From positions 1,407,001-1,471,000 of the forward strand of contig NZ_CP004372.1 in the NCBI RefSeq assembly GCF_000590925.1: DNA of 64,000 nt. The letters are read 5' to 3'. Positions 62,470 through 64,000 of the stretch are shown piece after piece. This DNA is from Roseibacterium elongatum DSM 19469. Its GTDB lineage: Bacteria; Pseudomonadota; Alphaproteobacteria; Rhodobacterales; Rhodobacteraceae. The translations under genes and the position numbers were made by a program. The notes under the pieces are model-generated. The model searched no databases. It saw only the letters and a list, made by a program, of their open reading frames with translations, and was not told the origin of the DNA. Every line of letters starts with the position of its first letter. Positions within the stretch are counted from its first letter, which is position 1.

Positions 62470-63084
62470 TCAGGAGCGTTCGAACGCAAGACGTCCCGCC
62501 AGCAGGGCAAAGATCGCGGCGAAGGATCTGTTCAACCATGCCATCACGCGCGCCGAGCCGAGGATCCAATCCCGTGCCGCGGCCGCGAACAGGCCGTAGA
62601 CCGCGAACACCGCAAATGTCATGGCCATGAAAACACCCCCCAAGACCAGGATTTCCCGCGTCACCGTTTCGGGCGAGCCACTCAGGAAAGGGGTCAGCAG
62701 CGACAGGAAGAAGATCGACAGCTTGGGGTTGAGGATGTTGATCAGCGCGCCGCGACGCGCAACGGCAAGGCCCGGTTCAGCCTGTGTGCGCGGCTCGACC
62801 CTGAGCGCGCCGCCCGAGCGCAAGGCGCTGTAGGCAAGGTATAGCAGGTAGGCCACGCCTGCGAATTTCACTATGTTGAACAGCACCGCCGAGGTATGCA
62901 GCACGGCGGCCAGCCCCAGTGTCGCGGCCAGCAAGTGCGGAACAATGCCGAAGGTGCACCCAAGCGCGGCCCAGATCGAGGGGATGCGCCCGCGTCCAAG
63001 ACCCACGGCAAGGGTGTAGATCACCCCCGTTCCGGGGGCGATCACGACGACAAGGGCGGTCAGCAGGAATTGCGTGCTCAGCAT
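62470..63084 (-). CDS. LysE/RhtB-family amino acid exporter
   Basis: 204 residues with about six hydrophobic helices and the family N-terminus FLLTALVVVIAPGTGVIYTLAVGLGRG-type region (from residue 6), followed by ALGCTFGIVPHLLAATLG and GALINILNPKLSIFFL. It would export amino acids such as homoserine, threonine or lysine; the substrate is not readable. It lies between two paralogous methyltransferases in the operon from ispH. Confidence 0.88.
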   Translation of the reverse strand: MLSTQFLLTALVVVIAPGTGVIYTLAVGLGRGRIPSIWAALGCTFGIVPHLLAATLGLAAVLHTSAVLFNIVKFAGVAYLLYLAYSALRSGGALRVEPRTQAEPGLAVARRGALINILNPKLSIFFLSLLTPFLSGSPETVTREILVLGGVFMAMTFAVFAVYGLFAAAARDWILGSARVMAWLNRSFAAIFALLAGRLAFERS

Positions 63085-63125
63085 GGGATCATGAAGGCCG
63101 GGATCGGGTCCTGCGTCAATCGGGT

Positions 63126-63731
63126 TCAGCCGGACGCGATCGCCGTCAGAATGACGAAGGTATCGCCCCCCGACGGGTCGCCCCATCCGTTGCCGGTGCG
63201 GCTGCGCGTCACCGTGAAGCGGGTGGATGCGAGCAGCGAGCGAAGCTCGTCTTGCCCGTAATAGGCAAAGCGGCGGCCAAGATCGCAGCGCTGTTCGCCG
63301 GTTCCCAGCTTCATGCCGAGATGCAGTGCGCCGCCGGGCATCAACGCCATGTGCAGCCGCTGCAGCAGGCCAGGCAGATCGGATTTCGCACTGTGCAGAA
63401 GGCTGAAATTGGCCCAGATGCCGTCGTAGTACGACCGGGCCGAGAGCGCCTCGAAAGGTTCGACACGTACCGTCAGCCCATAGCGGCGCCGCGCAAGGGC
63501 CGCCATTTCGGGTGTCACATCGGTGGCATCCACCAGATACCCGGCCTTGTGAAAGGCGGCGGCCCAACGCCCCGGCCCACAGCCGAGATCGAGGATTCGC
63601 CCGCCCGGTGGCAGGAGGGCAGAGAAGGCGGCGATGTCGTCGCCATGGTCGAGGTCATGCGGGGCAAGGTCTTTCGCCGCATAGCGCCTTGCCGCCCGTG
63701 CATAGACGGCGATCGTGGCGGCGTCGCTCAT
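63126..63731 (-). CDS. Class I SAM-dependent methyltransferase (paralogue 1)
   Basis: 201 residues, starting [23 protein letters not shown] motif [15 protein letters not shown], then [32 protein letters not shown] and [20 protein letters not shown]. The ATG overlaps the ispH stop by 4 bp, so expression is coupled. Small methyltransferases directly after ispH recur in Rhodobacterales; the substrate is unknown. Paralogue of the gene at 61384-61974. Confidence 0.87.
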   Translation of the reverse strand: MSDAATIAVYARAARRYAAKDLAPHDLDHGDDIAAFSALLPPGGRILDLGCGPGRWAAAFHKAGYLVDATDVTPEMAALARRRYGLTVRVEPFEALSARSYYDGIWANFSLLHSAKSDLPGLLQRLHMALMPGGALHLGMKLGTGEQRCDLGRRFAYYGQDELRSLLASTRFTVTRSRTGNGWGDPSGGDTFVILTAIASG

Positions 63732-64000
63732 GCAGGAACGCGCAACACCCGCGGCACCTTGAACTCGACGTTTTCCTGGGCGGTCTCGATAACTTCGACG
63801 GTCACGTCGTAGCGGTCGCGAAAGGCGTCGATCACCTCGTTGATCAGCACCTCGGGGGCGCTGGCGCCGGCGGTGATCCCAAGGGTCGAGATCCCCTCGA
63901 GCGCGCGCCAATCGATATCGGTCGCGCGTTGCACCAGCTGGGCATACTGGCAGCCGGCCCGCGCACCCACCTCGACCAGCCGTCGCGAGTTCGAGGAATT
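63728..64000 (-). CDS. ispH: 4-hydroxy-3-methylbut-2-enyl diphosphate reductase (partial, C-terminal end)
   Basis: The last 90 residues of IspH are visible and the gene continues past the window end. [12 protein letters not shown] with the following GARAGC carries substrate-binding Ser/Asn residues and the third 4Fe-4S-ligand Cys region, and the family end [19 protein letters not shown] is complete. IspH carries out the last MEP-pathway step, giving IPP and DMAPP. It is the first visible gene of the minus-strand operon ispH-methyltransferase-LysE-DUF3429-methyltransferase-rnhA-TRIC. Confidence 0.93.
   Translation of the reverse strand, partial: NSSNSRRLVEVGARAGCQYAQLVQRATDIDWRALEGISTLGITAGASAPEVLINEVIDAFRDRYDVTVEVIETAQENVEFKVPRVLRVPA

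Noticed and set aside
1..64000. Prophage, insertion sequence, toxin-antitoxin or defence island
   Set aside because: No integrase, transposase, phage structural or defence-type gene was recognised; the only mobility-linked signs are the REP-like palindrome and the low-GC Rap1a-like gene.
1..64000. tRNA or rRNA genes
   Set aside because: All intergenic gaps are shorter than about 300 bp, and I saw no cloverleaf-like sequence with a TTCRANYC loop and matching acceptor stem in the gaps inspected by eye.

Overview
The window looks like a chromosomal segment of a GC-rich alphaproteobacterium of the Rhodobacterales/Rhodobacteraceae type. This rests on the gene content and order: a malyl-CoA lyase of the ethylmalonyl-CoA pathway, a TIGR02302/DUF4175 protein, three tandem peptide deformylase genes in front of fmt, an MJ0042 zinc-ribbon gene divergent from ftsEX, ETF-QO followed by a TPR protein and ispE, and frequent 4-bp gene overlaps. 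The genus cannot be fixed from sequence alone. The content is mostly housekeeping. I see no prophage, insertion sequence, integrase, CRISPR array, rRNA or tRNA, and no gene-free stretch longer than about 300 bp.

Layout. 1-8.6 kb: tandem peroxiredoxins, a ferredoxin-reductase-like flavoprotein, rsmD, a HAD phosphatase, an orphan TRAP binding protein, recQ, yaaA, DUF1244 and an N-formylglutamate amidohydrolase. 8.8-18.4 kb: pyruvate kinase, the rpmI-rplT ribosomal pair, a methyltransferase, then pheS and pheT separated by a roughly 2.8-kb insert that holds a compositionally odd Rap1a-like secreted protein, a REP-like palindrome, a nitrilase-family hydrolase and a META-domain protein. 18.4-28.3 kb: YtoQ, a GMC oxidoreductase, mscL, msrQ, divergent ald and Lrp regulator, azlCD, a mobA fusion, an EamA exporter and a MalY-type aminotransferase. 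28.5-37.0 kb: def-def-def-fmt, malyl-CoA lyase, accA, and the minus-strand ftsE-ftsX-plsC-PPOX-membrane protein operon. 37.2-46.4 kb: zinc-ribbon protein, DUF4175 protein, lysA, quinone oxidoreductase, an unusual proline-racemase homologue and ETF-QO. 46.5-51.7 kb: TPR lipoprotein-type export protein, ispE, ispB, DUF2007, a tRNA methyltransferase, DUF465 and a 38-aa small protein. 51.8-59.2 kb: polyhydroxybutyrate genes (acetoacetyl-CoA reductase and thiolase with a patatin gene between), an EAL phosphodiesterase, tag, tlpA-like, argH, a tiny lipoprotein and greA. 59.2-64.0 kb: a conserved membrane protein and a minus-strand operon ending in ispH (cut by the window edge), with two paralogous methyltransferases, LysE, DUF3429, rnhA and a TRIC channel.

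How genes connect. Thiolase and acetoacetyl-CoA reductase feed both PHB storage and the ethylmalonyl-CoA route, in which the malyl-CoA lyase acts. ispE, ispH and ispB cover steps of isoprenoid and quinone-tail synthesis. def/fmt, pheST, rpmI/rplT, rsmD and greA serve translation and transcription. ald, lysA, argH, azlCD and LysE deal with amino acids.

The most striking whole-window signal is that eight otherwise intact genes (dctP-like, pyk, mobA, zinc-ribbon, TPR, patatin, phbA, DUF3429) each carry one or two small indels, nearly all in runs of 2-6 identical bases. Correcting them restores full-length family members, so sequencing or assembly error is the leading explanation, with real decay or slippage as alternatives. 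I did not find a clearly new biological system. The best candidates for real novelty are the Ser/Thr variant proline-racemase homologue, the decayed third deformylase, the Rap1a-like gene between pheS and pheT, and the C-terminal domain fused to MobA.
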